The notes: generated by a model from the letters alone, not told the origin. Shown: positions 1-8,520, counted from the first letter of the stretch. The stretch is 37,292 bases of DNA from Rhodopila sp. (GCA_031291715.1 JARLIN010000431.1:1-37292); one strand, 5' to 3'. A program made the numbers and translations.

Positions 1-531
1 CAACCCGTGCGTACCCAGCAGATAGCGCGGCAGCAGACAGGTTCCCTGTGCCGCCAGCAAGCCGGTCGCCCGCAGCAGCCCCGCGGCGCCATAGGCGGCA
101 CCGAACGGACGAAGGGCCTCGGGCGCCGGTGCGCCCAGCGCGGAGGCCGCGGCCACGGCAAGGCCGCCCGCACCGGCCAGCAGCCACGCCCGCCAGCCGG
201 CGAGCGTCTCGAAGTCGCCATAGGCCTCGGTCTCGCGCGCTTCGATGACCGGCAGCAGCAGCGCCGGGTTCAGCAGGCCGCCGGCGATCGCCTCGGACAG
301 GGGCGACGCGACTTCGTGGCGCCGCGCCTCACCCTCCACCACCTCCCGCCACCACTGCAGGCGGATCAGCGCGAGCGGCGGCTCGCTCGCCACCTCCCGC
401 GCCCGGGCCAGTTCATGGTTGAACGCATACAGGGTCAGCAGCGCGTCCCGCCGCTCCGGCGGGGCGAACAGCGCGGTCAGGAACCGGTCAGGGTCGTGGC
501 GGCGAACCAGGGCAGCAATTGCTTCGTTCAT
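1..531 (-). CDS. Squalene/phytoene synthase family protein (NDUFAF6-like), 3' end outside window
   Basis: The minus strand is open from an ATG at 531 to the window edge (177 codons seen, no stop reached), so the C-terminus is missing. The N-terminus reads MNEAIAALVRRHDPDRFLTA and continues with YAFNHELARAREVASEP and IRLQWWREVVEG, the pattern of the all-alpha prenyl-synthase fold in the NDUFAF6-like branch. True phytoene and squalene synthases carry an Asp-rich DxxxD motif after the YAF segment. Here that place reads HELARARE, so the Mg-diphosphate site looks absent; in this branch a non-catalytic or respiratory-complex-assembly role is more likely than terpene synthesis (family knowledge, not shown here). 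It is divergent from the superoxide dismutase gene with about 160 bp between. The plus-strand reading across this region is an antisense shadow rich in Arg, Gln and Pro. Confidence 0.85.
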   Translation of the reverse strand, partial: MNEAIAALVRRHDPDRFLTALFAPPERRDALLTLYAFNHELARAREVASEPPLALIRLQWWREVVEGEARRHEVASPLSEAIAGGLLNPALLLPVIEARETEAYGDFETLAGWRAWLLAGAGGLAVAAASALGAPAPEALRPFGAAYGAAGLLRATGLLAAQGTCLLPRYLLGTHGL

Positions 532-690
532 CCCCCGGGTGGTGACGCGGTTCGCGCGCCGAAGCAAGACTGCCGAGGGCTGACGCATCGGCCAGGCCGG
601 TGGGTTGACGACCCGCCGGGCTGGCCATAGCTAACGGTGCGTTGCCGGCCGCATCCGCGCCGTTCCACCTCAACGCATCTGGAGGATATC

Positions 691-1290
691 ATGGCTTTCG
701 AACTGCCGACCCTCGCCTATTCCAAGACCGCCCTGGGGGCGAAAGGCATGTGCGAGGAAACCCTCGACCTGCACTACGGCAAGCACCACCAGGCCTATGT
801 CACCGCGCTGAACGGCTTCGTGGAAAAGGACGCGTCTCTCCAGGGCAAGTCGCTGGAAGAGATCGTCAAGATGACCACCGGGGACGCCGCCAAGGCCCCG
901 GTGTTCAACAATGCCGGCCAGCATTGGAACCACATCGTCTTCTGGCAGTGCATGAGCCCGACCGGCGGCAAGATCCCCGGCAAGCTGGAAGCGAAGATCA
1001 CCGCCGACCTCGGCGGCGTCGCCGCGTTCAAGGACGCGTTCAAGGCCGCCGGCGTCAGCCAGTTCGGCTCCGGCTGGGCGTGGCTGGTGCTGGGCACCGA
1101 CGGCAAGCTGAAGGTGACCAAGACCCCGAACGGCTCCAACCCGCTCGCCACCGGCGAGGGTAAGGTGCTGCTGGGCTGCGATGTGTGGGAGCACAGCTAC
1201 TATCTGGACTTCCGCAACCGCCGTCCGGACTACCTGCAGAACTGGCTGGATAACCTGGCGAACTACGAATACGCCGAAGCCCAACTCTAA
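691..1290 (+). CDS. sodB: Superoxide dismutase, Fe type
   Basis: This 199-residue protein converts superoxide to oxygen and hydrogen peroxide, probably in the cytoplasm because no signal peptide is seen. The four metal ligands are visible: His28 in LHYGKHH, His81 in QHWNHIVFW, and Asp164 and His168 in LGCDVWEHSYY. Gln77 in FNNAGQHWNH is the outer-sphere glutamine position typical of iron rather than manganese enzymes. Length matches the family (about 190-200 residues). The start at 691 is set by a GGAGG at 681-685 with a five-base spacer and by the usual beginning MAFELPTLAYSK; an in-frame upstream extension to 637 has no such support. It stands alone, divergent from the synthase-like gene and followed by a hairpin at 1301-1334. 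Confidence 0.97.
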   Translation: MAFELPTLAYSKTALGAKGMCEETLDLHYGKHHQAYVTALNGFVEKDASLQGKSLEEIVKMTTGDAAKAPVFNNAGQHWNHIVFWQCMSPTGGKIPGKLEAKITADLGGVAAFKDAFKAAGVSQFGSGWAWLVLGTDGKLKVTKTPNGSNPLATGEGKVLLGCDVWEHSYYLDFRNRRPDYLQNWLDNLANYEYAEAQL

Positions 1291-1300
1291 GGCCGGCCGC

Positions 1301-1334
1301 GATCCTGGGCGGGGCATCAGCCGCGTCCAGGATC
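1301..1334 (+). terminator. Hairpin downstream of sodB
   Basis: GATCCTGG (1301-1308) pairs perfectly with CCAGGATC (1327-1334), and three further pairs including one G-T extend it inward. It begins ten bases after the sodB stop. There is no T-run after it, so intrinsic termination is likely but not certain. Confidence 0.5.
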
Positions 1335-1566
1335 ATGCGGATCGCCCTAAATCTTCGTGTATTTCGCGGTGAATTTGGCAAGCTCGGAACCGGGCTGACG
1401 ACCGCGACTTTCGCCCGCACCACAGCGGAAATCGCATTTGAAATGTCGCGGCCGGCTGTTGGCTGGCATGGCGGATCGTGCCCGATAGTCCCGCATCGGT
1501 TTGGCGGCGGCGGTGCCGGGGTGAAATCGTATGGACGTTCGACGGCGGCGGCTGGTTTCCGGGGGA

Positions 1567-1918
1567 CGATGCGTCAATCCGTGCTGTGGAAAGGTTTGAA
1601 TTTTAACACAAAGGAAGAAAAGCGAGCCACGAAGCACACAAAGAAGGTTCGTGGATTTGATGCTTGCGGCTCCTGATCATCGGAAAGGCGTGCGTTTGCG
1701 ACAGTCGCCGCCAACATGCGAGGCCGACGGGATCAGGGACTGGGTCAGGATTTTGGACAAGGCCGCTTCTTCGCGCCCCGATCATCCAACCGGTCCGCGC
1801 GGAGGCGCCGGCCAGGACGACTTCCAAGAAGCGGCGCATCCTCTTTGTGTGCTTCGTGACTTCATTTTCCTTTGTGTTAAAATTCGGACCTTTCAAACGC
1901 ACGATCCGGCGCATCATC
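1567..1918. repeat. Inverted-repeat-bounded element, MITE-like, about 350 bp
   Basis: The left arm (about 1567-1650) and right arm (about 1838-1918) are imperfect reverse complements over 70-80 bases. Both contain AATTTTAACACAAAGGA (left 1599-1615) followed by CACGAAGCACACAAAGA (left 1628-1644). The core between them (1651-1837) is not recognised. The minus strand is open across the whole element, but the reading matches no family I know. The arm pattern AACAC(A/G)(A/G)AGGA...CAC(G)AAG also occurs in the arms of the element at 28089-28348, which encloses a GxxExxY gene remnant. The element fills most of the otherwise gene-free stretch 1335-2050; in the rest (1335-1566) I see only a possible decayed arm near 1338-1380. 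Confidence 0.7.
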
Positions 1919-2066
1919 CCCGGGGCCGCGGTCCACGAAACTGTCAAAGCCACCCGCGGATTTAAACTCGCACGGGGGAATAGACTTGCCCCCTGCGCCC
2001 GAATTCGTTTATGCTGACCTTGTAACAACTTGTCGTTAGAACAGGTGTTCGTGGGAGGATACACAC

Positions 2067-3398
2067 ATGGCGAGCATAGCCGTATCCAGTGGGCTTTCAG
2101 ACAGTGAGCACAGTGCGCAACTACGCAAGGCGGTGATCGCCGCGACGGTCGGCACCACCATCGAGTGGTACGACTTCTTCATCTACGGCACCGCCGCCGG
2201 ACTGGTCTTTCCAAAACTCTTCTTTCCCAACGAAGCACCGCTGGTCGGCACGCTGGCGGCCTTCAGCACCTACTTCATCGGCTTCGTCGGCCGGCCAATC
2301 GGCGCCGCCATTTTCGGGCACTACGGCGACCGCATCGGACGCAAGGCGACGCTGATCTCCACGCTGCTGCTGATGGGCATCGCGACCTTCCTCGTCGCCT
2401 TCGTGCCCGGCTATGAGTCCATCGGCATCTGGGGCGCCATCATCCCGACGGTGCTGCGCGCGCTGCAAGGTATCGGTGTCGGCGGCGAATGGGGCGGCTC
2501 CGTGCTGATCGCGATGGAATGGTCGCGCGGCCATGGCAGCCGCGGGCTGGTCGCCTCATGGCCGCAATTCGGCGTTCCCTGCGGCCTGTTCCTGTCGAAC
2601 CTGGCGATCCTCGCGTTCAGCGCCTGGTCGGGCGCCGATTTCATCAACTGGGGCTGGCGCGTGCCGTTCATCCTCAGCATCGTCCTCATCGGCGTCGGCC
2701 TGTGGATCCGCCTCGGTATCCTGGAGACGCCGGTTTTCAAGCAACTCGTGGACACCAATAAAATCGAAAGGGCGCCGATCCTGGAGGTGATCAAGAAGCA
2801 GCCGCGCGAAATCATCCTGTCCGCCCTGCTGCGTATGTCCGAGCAAGCACCGTTCTACATCTTCACCGCCTTCGTCTTCGCGTACGGCACCGGCACGTTG
2901 AAGATGTCGAGGGAACTGATCCTGGCCGCGGTGCTGGTCGCCTCATGCCTGTCGTTCATCACCATTCCGCTCTGCGGGCATATCTCCGACCGGATCGGCC
3001 GGCGGAAGATGTACCTGATCGGCGCGGCAACGACCGGGCTGTTCGGCTTCCTCTATTTCGGCATGCTGGATACCGTGGCCCCGGCCGCGGTGTTCATCGC
3101 GATCGTGCTCTCGCTGATCCCGCACGACATGCAGTACGGCCCCCAGGCCGCGCTGATCGCCGAGGCGTTCACGCCGCGCCTGCGCTACAGCGGCGCGTCG
3201 CTGGGCTACCAGCTTGCGTCCGTCATCGCCGGCGGCCCGGCACCGCTCATCGCGACCGCGCTGTTCGCGGCGTTTCACACCGGCTACGCCGTCGCGGTCT
3301 ACATCGCCGCCTGCGCGGTGATCAGCCTGATCGCGACTGCTTTGATGCCAGACTATACCGGCAAGGATATCTCGGCGGAGTATGACGCAGGCATATAG
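2067..3398 (+). CDS. MFS transporter, metabolite:H+ symporter (MHS) type
   Basis: This 443-residue inner-membrane protein is a secondary transporter of the major facilitator superfamily with about 12 predicted membrane segments. The start VGTTIEWYDFFIYGTAAGLV and the loop FGHYGDRIGRKATL are hallmarks of the MHS branch (ProP, ShiA, KgtP, citrate carriers), which moves small carboxylates or osmolytes with protons. A second loop, GHISDRIGRRKMYLIG, starts the C-terminal half as expected for this fold. The substrate cannot be told from the sequence. GGGAGGA at 2053-2059 gives a good ribosome site eight bases before the ATG. It appears monocistronic: a strong hairpin follows the stop at once (3421-3441). 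The terminal residues YTGKDISAEYDAGI are hydrophilic and cytoplasmic. Confidence 0.92.
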   Translation: MASIAVSSGLSDSEHSAQLRKAVIAATVGTTIEWYDFFIYGTAAGLVFPKLFFPNEAPLVGTLAAFSTYFIGFVGRPIGAAIFGHYGDRIGRKATLISTLLLMGIATFLVAFVPGYESIGIWGAIIPTVLRALQGIGVGGEWGGSVLIAMEWSRGHGSRGLVASWPQFGVPCGLFLSNLAILAFSAWSGADFINWGWRVPFILSIVLIGVGLWIRLGILETPVFKQLVDTNKIERAPILEVIKKQPREIILSALLRMSEQAPFYIFTAFVFAYGTGTLKMSRELILAAVLVASCLSFITIPLCGHISDRIGRRKMYLIGAATTGLFGFLYFGMLDTVAPAAVFIAIVLSLIPHDMQYGPQAALIAEAFTPRLRYSGASLGYQLASVIAGGPAPLIATALFAAFHTGYAVAVYIAACAVISLIATALMPDYTGKDISAEYDAGI

Positions 3399-3420
3399 GT
3401 GGCACGATCGCGGAGACGTG

Positions 3421-3441
3421 CGGGCGCCTGTCAGGCGCCCG
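3421..3441 (+). terminator. Perfect 9-bp hairpin after the MFS gene
   Basis: CGGGCGCCT (3421-3429), loop GTC, AGGCGCCCG (3433-3441). It lies 23 bases past the MFS stop and upstream of the chosen start of the TPR gene. No T-run follows. Confidence 0.55.
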
Positions 3442-3513
3442 TCAGGCCCGGGGATGCGAGGTCGAGGCCGAGATTGTATGGGTGGACCGCGACGATCTGA
3501 ACGGACACATGCC

Positions 3514-4023
3514 ATGCTCAGCCTGAACGACCTGCGCGCCCAGCGCGACAACCTGGAACAGGCCATCGAGGCCCGAGAGCGGCAGCTTGGGGCCGATCAT
3601 ACGGACCTCGCCAACGATCTGCGGGACCTCGGCCGCCTGTCGCATGAACTGGGCGACGTGATGGACGCGCAGGCGCAGCTCCAGCGAGCACTTGCGCTCC
3701 ACACCGAAGCGCTTGGCGCCGAACATCCGGAGAGTGCGACCGATATCAACCACCTGGGCCTGATCCTGCACGATATCGGCGACCTGGAAGGCGCCCACGC
3801 CGCTTTCGAGCGCGCATTGGCGATCGACGAAGCAGCGCTTGGCCAGGACCACCCGAGCGTGGCGCGCGACGCCAACAACCTGGCCGGCGTGCTGAAGGAT
3901 ATGGGCGACGGATTTTCCGCGCGAGAGGCTCTGGACTGGGCGCTGTCGATCTACATGAAGACCCTTGGGCCAGATCACCCGACGACCCAGACGGTGGCGC
4001 GCAATCGGGCCGGACTTGGGTAA
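3514..4023 (+). CDS. Tetratricopeptide repeat protein (kinesin-light-chain type repeats)
   Basis: This is a 169-residue soluble protein made almost wholly of 42-residue TPR units of the kinesin-light-chain/TPR_12 type. The repeated signature is LG.DHPD.A...N.LG..L...GD...A...F.RAL.I.E: see ALGAEHPESATDINHLG, then ALGQDHPSVARDANNLA, then TLGPDHPTTQTVARN. Such repeats form a helical superhelix for protein-protein contact; no enzymatic domain is attached, so the partner is unknown. I chose the ATG at 3514 (MLSLNDLRAQRDNLEQ). The frame is open back to 3382, but that extension overlaps the MFS gene, runs through the hairpin at 3421-3441 and has no repeat-like sequence. It has no clear operon partner. 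Confidence 0.8.
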   Translation: MLSLNDLRAQRDNLEQAIEARERQLGADHTDLANDLRDLGRLSHELGDVMDAQAQLQRALALHTEALGAEHPESATDINHLGLILHDIGDLEGAHAAFERALAIDEAALGQDHPSVARDANNLAGVLKDMGDGFSAREALDWALSIYMKTLGPDHPTTQTVARNRAGLG

Positions 4024-4256
4024 GATGTGAATCCTCTCCATCGGGATGGCGTCATACCGCGGGCCCCGGCGAAATCGGCAATGCGCTGAGTGCACGGGTT
4101 ACCCGTTGCCGCGTGCTAATCCACGTTTCGTCCGATTGGTCGATGGCAGGAACGTCATTCATTCCGCGATCTCCTGACATTTTGCCCGGATGCCCTTGAT
4201 TATTTTCCTACAGACCCATTATTGCCCGAACCGATTTCAGCCAGCGCGGCCCCCCT

Positions 4257-4736
4257 ATGTCCCTCCAAGACGTTCTCTCACGACAATTTCTCGCCTTCCA
4301 CACCGCGATCATCGACGACTGCGACCGAGCCGCCCGTCCTGACCGGACAGATGCCATGACGCTGCGCCTGCGCAACAACGCGTTGGCACTGGCCAGGATG
4401 CAGCTGTCAATGCTGGCCCTGGCCAGGGCCGAACCTGCCCAGCCTGTCATTGACGCGCCTCCCCCGGCCGGCACTGGTCCCCAGGTCATGCCGGGGCAAG
4501 ACGAGGCGGCAACAGCCTGCCCGAATGCGCCTGAACCGGACCCGGAACCGGCCGAACCTCTCCCCCTGCCTGATCACCTCCCGAGCGGCGACGCGCTGTC
4601 CCGGTTCGTCTCCCGCCGCCTGGAACCGGACGAGTCCCCGCACGAGGTCTGGCAGCAATTGCACGAAACCGAGCACCGAAAACGCCCGCGCAACCCAGCG
4701 TTACCCAGGGCAGGCTTCCGATCGCCGCCCGACTGA
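4257..4736 (+). CDS. Hypothetical protein, Pro/Glu-rich C-terminal half
   Basis: I do not recognise this 159-residue protein. Residues 1-60 look helical (FLAFHTAIIDDCDRAARPDR, then LRNNALALARMQLSMLALAR). A stretch rich in Pro, Ala and Glu follows, then a charged tail containing SGDALSRFVSRRLEPDESPH. No signal peptide or membrane segment is seen. No convincing ribosome site precedes the ATG at 4257. It lies 35 bases upstream of hisG on the same strand and may be cotranscribed with it. The 233 bases before it (4024-4256) hold nothing I can identify. Codon use fits the neighbours, which favours a real gene. Confidence 0.55.
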   Translation: MSLQDVLSRQFLAFHTAIIDDCDRAARPDRTDAMTLRLRNNALALARMQLSMLALARAEPAQPVIDAPPPAGTGPQVMPGQDEAATACPNAPEPDPEPAEPLPLPDHLPSGDALSRFVSRRLEPDESPHEVWQQLHETEHRKRPRNPALPRAGFRSPPD

Positions 4737-4771
4737 TGTAAACGCCGCCCCCACTGTAAGCCGGAGCCTGC

Positions 4772-5467
4772 ATGACCGCCCCGTTCCCCGCGTCCTCCCT
4801 TGGGCCGGACGTGACGACGCCGCTGATCCTGGCGCTGCCCAAGGGGCGCATCCTGTCGGAATGCGGCCCCCTGCTCGCGCGCGCCGGCATCGTCCCCGCG
4901 CCCGACTACGCCGACGAGGACAGCCGCCGGCTGCGCTTTCCGACGGAAAACCCGATGCTGGACGTGGTGCGCGTGCGCCCGTTCGACGTCGCCACCTTCG
5001 TCGCCTTCGGCGCCGCCCATATCGGCATTTGCGGCGCCGACGTGCTGATGGAGTTCGACTACCCCGAAGTTTACGCGCCACTCGACCTCGGGATCGGCAA
5101 GTGCCGCGTCTCCGTCGCCGAACCGCGGGAGACCGCGGGAAGCGATGATCCGTCGCGCTGGTCGGAGGTCCGGGTCGCCTCGAAATACCCGAATATCGCT
5201 CGCCGTCACTATGCCAGCCGCGGCATCCATGCCGAGGTTGTGCACCTGAACGGCGCGATGGAACTCGCCCCCGGCCTGGGGCTGTGCCGGGTGATCGTCG
5301 ATCTGGTGCAGACCGGGTCCACCCTGAAGGCCAACGGCCTTGTGGAGACCGAGGTCATCGCCGGTGTCACCAGCCGCCTGATCGTCAACCGCTCCGCGCT
5401 GAAAACCCAGCCCGAGGCCGTCGGCGCCTGGATCGCGCGGTTCCGCGCGGCACTGGACCAGGCATGA
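4772..5467 (+). CDS. hisG: ATP phosphoribosyltransferase, short form
   Basis: This 231-residue enzyme catalyses the first step of histidine synthesis, joining ATP and PRPP to give phosphoribosyl-ATP. The family core is visible: ILALPKGRILSE near the N-terminus, FGAAHIGICGADVLMEF, VASKYPNIARRHYASRGI, and the PRPP-binding loop VDLVQTGSTLKANGL. The length shows the short HisG form, which lacks the C-terminal regulatory domain and normally needs the HisZ partner for activity and feedback control; hisZ is not in this window. A GGAG lies a few bases before the ATG at 4772. The stop overlaps the hisD start (ATGA at 5464-5467), so the two are translationally coupled. Confidence 0.96.
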   Translation: MTAPFPASSLGPDVTTPLILALPKGRILSECGPLLARAGIVPAPDYADEDSRRLRFPTENPMLDVVRVRPFDVATFVAFGAAHIGICGADVLMEFDYPEVYAPLDLGIGKCRVSVAEPRETAGSDDPSRWSEVRVASKYPNIARRHYASRGIHAEVVHLNGAMELAPGLGLCRVIVDLVQTGSTLKANGLVETEVIAGVTSRLIVNRSALKTQPEAVGAWIARFRAALDQA

Positions 5468-6765
5468 TCCGCCTCTCCGTCAAAGATGCGGACTTCGAGA
5501 CGCGGTTCACCGCGCTGCTGTCCCAGGCGCGCGAGACGACCGAAACCGTGGACCGCGCCGTCGCCGACATCATCGCCGCCGTCCGTGCCCGCGGCGACGA
5601 CGCGGTGATCGACTATACGGCGCGCTTCGACCGCCAGACCCTGACGGCCGATCGGCTGCGCATCTCCGCTGCCGAGATCGAGGCTGCCGTGGTGTCGATC
5701 CCCGCCGAGCTGGCCGCCGCGTTGGACCTGGCCGCCACCCGCATCGAGGCCTTCCACCGTGCGCAGTTGCCGCAGGATCTGCGGATGACCGACACCGCCG
5801 GGGTGACGATGGGCATGCGCTGGACGGCGCTGGACGCGGTCGGGCTGTATGTGCCCGGCGGCAAGGCGGCCTACCCGTCATCCGTGCTGATGAACGCCAT
5901 CCCGGCCCGCGCCGCCGGGGTTGGTCGCATCGCCATGTGCGTTCCCACACCCGACGGCGTGCTGAACCCACTGGTTCTCGCCGCCGCCCGCCGAGCCGGC
6001 GTGACGGAAATCTACCGTATCGGCGGCGCTCAGGCCGTGGCGGCGCTGGCCTACGGGACCGCTACCATCGCCGCGGTGGATCGCATCGTCGGCCCCGGCA
6101 ACGCCTATGTCGCCGAGGCCAAGCGCCAGGTGTTCGGGCGCGTCGGCATCGACTCCATCGCCGGCCCGTCGGAGGTGGTCATCCTCGCCGACGCCGACAA
6201 CGACCCGCGCCGCATCGCCGTCGATCTGCTGGCCCAGGCCGAACACGACGAGGCCGCGCAATCCATCCTGATCACCGACAGCCCCGCTTTCGCCGATGCG
6301 GTCGCCGCCGCGGTACTGGCCGAACTGCCGACCCTGCCCCGTGCCGCCATTGCCGGCGCGAGCTGGGAGGCACATGGCGCGGTCATCCTGGTGGACGACT
6401 GGGCGCAAGCTGTCGCCTTGGTCGATCGGCTGGCACCCGAACACCTGGAACTCATGCTGCGCGACCCTGAGGCGATGTTTGGCCGGGTGCGCCATGCCGG
6501 CGCGGTGTTCCTGGGCGCGTTCTGCCCGGAAGCGGTCGGCGATTACGTCGCCGGCCCCAACCACGTGCTGCCGACGGGACGCACCGCGCGGTTCGCCTCC
6601 GGTCTGTCGGTGTTCGATTTCCTGAAACGCACGACCTTCGTGTCCGCGACCCAGGCGGCGCTGGACCAGGTCGGGCCGGCAGCGGTGGCACTGGCGGAAG
6701 CTGAGGGTTTGCAGGCGCACGCACGGAGCATCGCCTTAAGACTGGGGAACCCTTCCCCGGCGTGA
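5464..6765 (+). CDS. hisD: Histidinol dehydrogenase
   Basis: This 433-residue enzyme catalyses the last two steps of histidine synthesis, oxidising L-histidinol to L-histidine with two NAD+ and a zinc ion. Family motifs are in order: GLYVPGGKAAYPSSVLMNAI, RIGGAQAVAALAYGT, VGPGNAYVAEAKRQVFG, IDSIAGPSEVVILAD, the zinc-site segment DLLAQAEHDEAAQS, the catalytic Glu-His in LAPEHLELM, and GPNHVLPTGRTARFASGL near the C-terminus. Length is normal (about 430). The ATG at 5464 overlaps the hisG stop by four bases. Neither infA nor any other usual downstream partner follows directly; instead a 490-bp repeat-rich gap and an accessory block begin here. Confidence 0.97.
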   Translation: MIRLSVKDADFETRFTALLSQARETTETVDRAVADIIAAVRARGDDAVIDYTARFDRQTLTADRLRISAAEIEAAVVSIPAELAAALDLAATRIEAFHRAQLPQDLRMTDTAGVTMGMRWTALDAVGLYVPGGKAAYPSSVLMNAIPARAAGVGRIAMCVPTPDGVLNPLVLAAARRAGVTEIYRIGGAQAVAALAYGTATIAAVDRIVGPGNAYVAEAKRQVFGRVGIDSIAGPSEVVILADADNDPRRIAVDLLAQAEHDEAAQSILITDSPAFADAVAAAVLAELPTLPRAAIAGASWEAHGAVILVDDWAQAVALVDRLAPEHLELMLRDPEAMFGRVRHAGAVFLGAFCPEAVGDYVAGPNHVLPTGRTARFASGLSVFDFLKRTTFVSATQAALDQVGPAAVALAEAEGLQAHARSIALRLGNPSPA

Positions 6766-6783
6766 TAATCGGGCGAGGCTTGG

Positions 6784-7000
6784 TTATACTGGGCCGCGTT
6801 GACACCGACTTTCTGTCGATTCCCTCCACGTCATGCGCGGACTTGATCCGCGCACCCGTTGCACCTCGGTAAGTGGCTATTCATCAATGAATTGGTCCGG
6901 CACGGATGGCCGGATCAGGTCCGGCCATGACGATCTTGGCGGCCATGACGGCCATGACGACCATGACGGCCGGTGCGTCAGTCTTTGCGCAAGCTGGTAT
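6784..7000 (+). repeat. Dispersed repeat, copy A (about 195-215 bp, REP-like)
   Basis: This is one of three copies of the same intergenic repeat in the window (others at 20849-21042, inverted, and 26444-26639). A 38-base core at 6857-6894 is identical to 26514-26551 and differs from the inverted copy at 20932-20969 in three places. It is flanked by two palindromic hairpins of the GGACTTGATCC / GGATCAGGTCC type (6838-6853 and 6909-6927). The right part has several GGCCATGAC units in near-tandem (6924-6970). It sits directly after hisD. No protein is encoded. Confidence 0.85.
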
Positions 7001-7035
7001 TGTACCAACCGGCATTACCCCCGACCCTCTATTCT

Positions 7036-7118
7036 CGTCATGGTCCGGCAACAGTCCGGGCCATCCGCCGCGGCACGGTGCAGGTTCAGATGGCCCGGAC
7101 TGTCGCCGGGCCATGACG
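7036..7118. repeat. Second REP-like palindrome pair (29-bp inverted arms)
   Basis: The 29 bases at 7036-7064 (beginning CGTCATGGTCCGGCAACAGT) are the reverse complement of 7090-7118 with two mismatches, leaving a 25-base loop. The stem could act as a bidirectional terminator between hisD and the convergent cytochrome gene. The right arm and following bases (GGGCCATGACGAA...GTGGGTTA) recur in part at 14572-14612. Nothing else is seen between 7119 and the cytochrome stop at 7258. Confidence 0.75.
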
Positions 7119-7257
7119 AAGGGGGGCTTCCCGTGGGTTAGTCTTTATGGCGCTCGGTATTACATCAAATCCTTCGCCAGCACGGCGCCTGCCTGTCAGC
7201 AAGCGCCGTGCCGTGTGAAACGACACATCCGGGGCCGCAACGGCCGCGGGCGCAGCC

Positions 7258-8520
7258 CTACTTCACCACCTGCGCCAACCGCTCGCGCAACTTCCGGGCC
7301 TCGTCGGCCGTGACCGGCGCGGCCGCATTTCCCCAGCTATTGCGGATATAGGTCACGACCGCGGCGACCTGATCGTCGGTCAGCCGCCAGCCAAACGCCG
7401 GCATCGAGGGACCGGTCGGCGCCGCATCCGTGGCGGCGGCGCGCCCGCCCTGTAGCACGACACGCACCAGGCTCTCGGGGTCGGACTGCTGCATCAGGGG
7501 ATTTCCCGCCAGGCTCGGGAAAAGCCGCGCCACGCCCTCGCCATCGGCGCGGTGGCACGCCTGGCAGCCATCCATGTAAATCGCCGCCCCGACCTGCATC
7601 TGCGGATTCTCCGCCGGCAGCGGCTGTGGAGTCGACGCCGCCTCGTGGCTGCCCAGCGGATGCTTCAGATAGACAGCGATCGCCCGCAAATCCGCCTCGG
7701 GCATTAGCGTGGTGGAATTCTCCACGACCTCCGCCATCGGACCCGAGGCCGCGCCATGCGCATTGCGGCCGGTTTGCAGGTATTCGACGATCTCATCGTC
7801 AGACCAGCTACCGATGCCCGTGCGATTATCCGCGGTCAGGCTAGGCGCGTACCAGCCCTGCAGGTCACCGCCAGCCAGCGGCCGGGAGTTGCGCTCCCCA
7901 CCCAGCATGTTCCTGGGGGTATGGCAGGTGCCGCAATGGCCCAGCCCTTCCGCCAGATAGGCACCACGATTCCATTCCGCCGACTGACCCGGTTGCGGCT
8001 TGAACTCGGTTGGCTTGAAGAAGAGCGTGTTCCAGCCAAGCATAAGCATGCGGATATTGAATGGGAACGGCAACGAGTCCCGATTCACCTCGCTCCTGAC
8101 CGGATCGAGCGACTGGAGGAACGCAAAGATCGCGTCGGAATCCTCACGCGTGACCTTGGTATAATCTGTGTACGGAAAGGCCGGATAGAGATGCGTCCCA
8201 TCGGGCCGAACGCCCTCGTGCATCGCGCGGTAGAAATCATCGGCCGACCAGTTGCCGATACCGGTTTCCTGGTCCGGCGTGATGTTGGCGGCGTTGATCT
8301 TGCCGAAGGGCGTGTCGATTGACCGGCCGCCCGCGAAACCGTGCGAACTGAAGCCGGCATTCCCGGATGCGCTGCCGGCCTGCGTGTGGCAGGCAACACA
8401 ATCCCCCACCGTGGCCAGATAGCGGCCACGCTCTACCTGATCGGGATGGTCCGGCGCCGCGAAAGCAGGCGCGGCGGACAGGACGGCGGCAGCGACCGCC
8501 GTGGCGAAAAGCGCGCGCAT
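7258..8520 (-). CDS. Triheme cytochrome c subunit of a membrane-bound GMC-type dehydrogenase
   Basis: This 420-residue protein has an N-terminal signal peptide (MRALFATAVAAAVLSAAPAF) and three CxxCH heme-attachment sites: CVACH (residues 41-45), CGTCH (near 188) and CQACH (near 312). It fits the cytochrome c subunit of gluconate-2-dehydrogenase and related alcohol/sugar dehydrogenases, passing electrons from the periplasmic flavoprotein to ubiquinone. The ATG at 8520 shares its A with the stop of the flavoprotein gene (TAATG), so the two are translationally coupled; an in-frame extension to 8679 would run through the flavoprotein gene and is rejected. It is the last gene of a three-gene minus-strand operon. 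Confidence 0.93.
   Translation of the reverse strand: MRALFATAVAAAVLSAAPAFAAPDHPDQVERGRYLATVGDCVACHTQAGSASGNAGFSSHGFAGGRSIDTPFGKINAANITPDQETGIGNWSADDFYRAMHEGVRPDGTHLYPAFPYTDYTKVTREDSDAIFAFLQSLDPVRSEVNRDSLPFPFNIRMLMLGWNTLFFKPTEFKPQPGQSAEWNRGAYLAEGLGHCGTCHTPRNMLGGERNSRPLAGGDLQGWYAPSLTADNRTGIGSWSDDEIVEYLQTGRNAHGAASGPMAEVVENSTTLMPEADLRAIAVYLKHPLGSHEAASTPQPLPAENPQMQVGAAIYMDGCQACHRADGEGVARLFPSLAGNPLMQQSDPESLVRVVLQGGRAAATDAAPTGPSMPAFGWRLTDDQVAAVVTYIRNSWGNAAAPVTADEARKLRERLAQVVK

Noticed and set aside
1651-1837. Coding gene in the core of the 1.6-1.9 kb inverted-repeat element
   Set aside because: Open frames exist on both strands, but they run through the repeat arms, lack ribosome sites and match no family I know.
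3382-3513. Upstream start for the TPR gene overlapping the MFS gene
   Set aside because: The extension crosses a perfect hairpin and lacks any repeat-like sequence.
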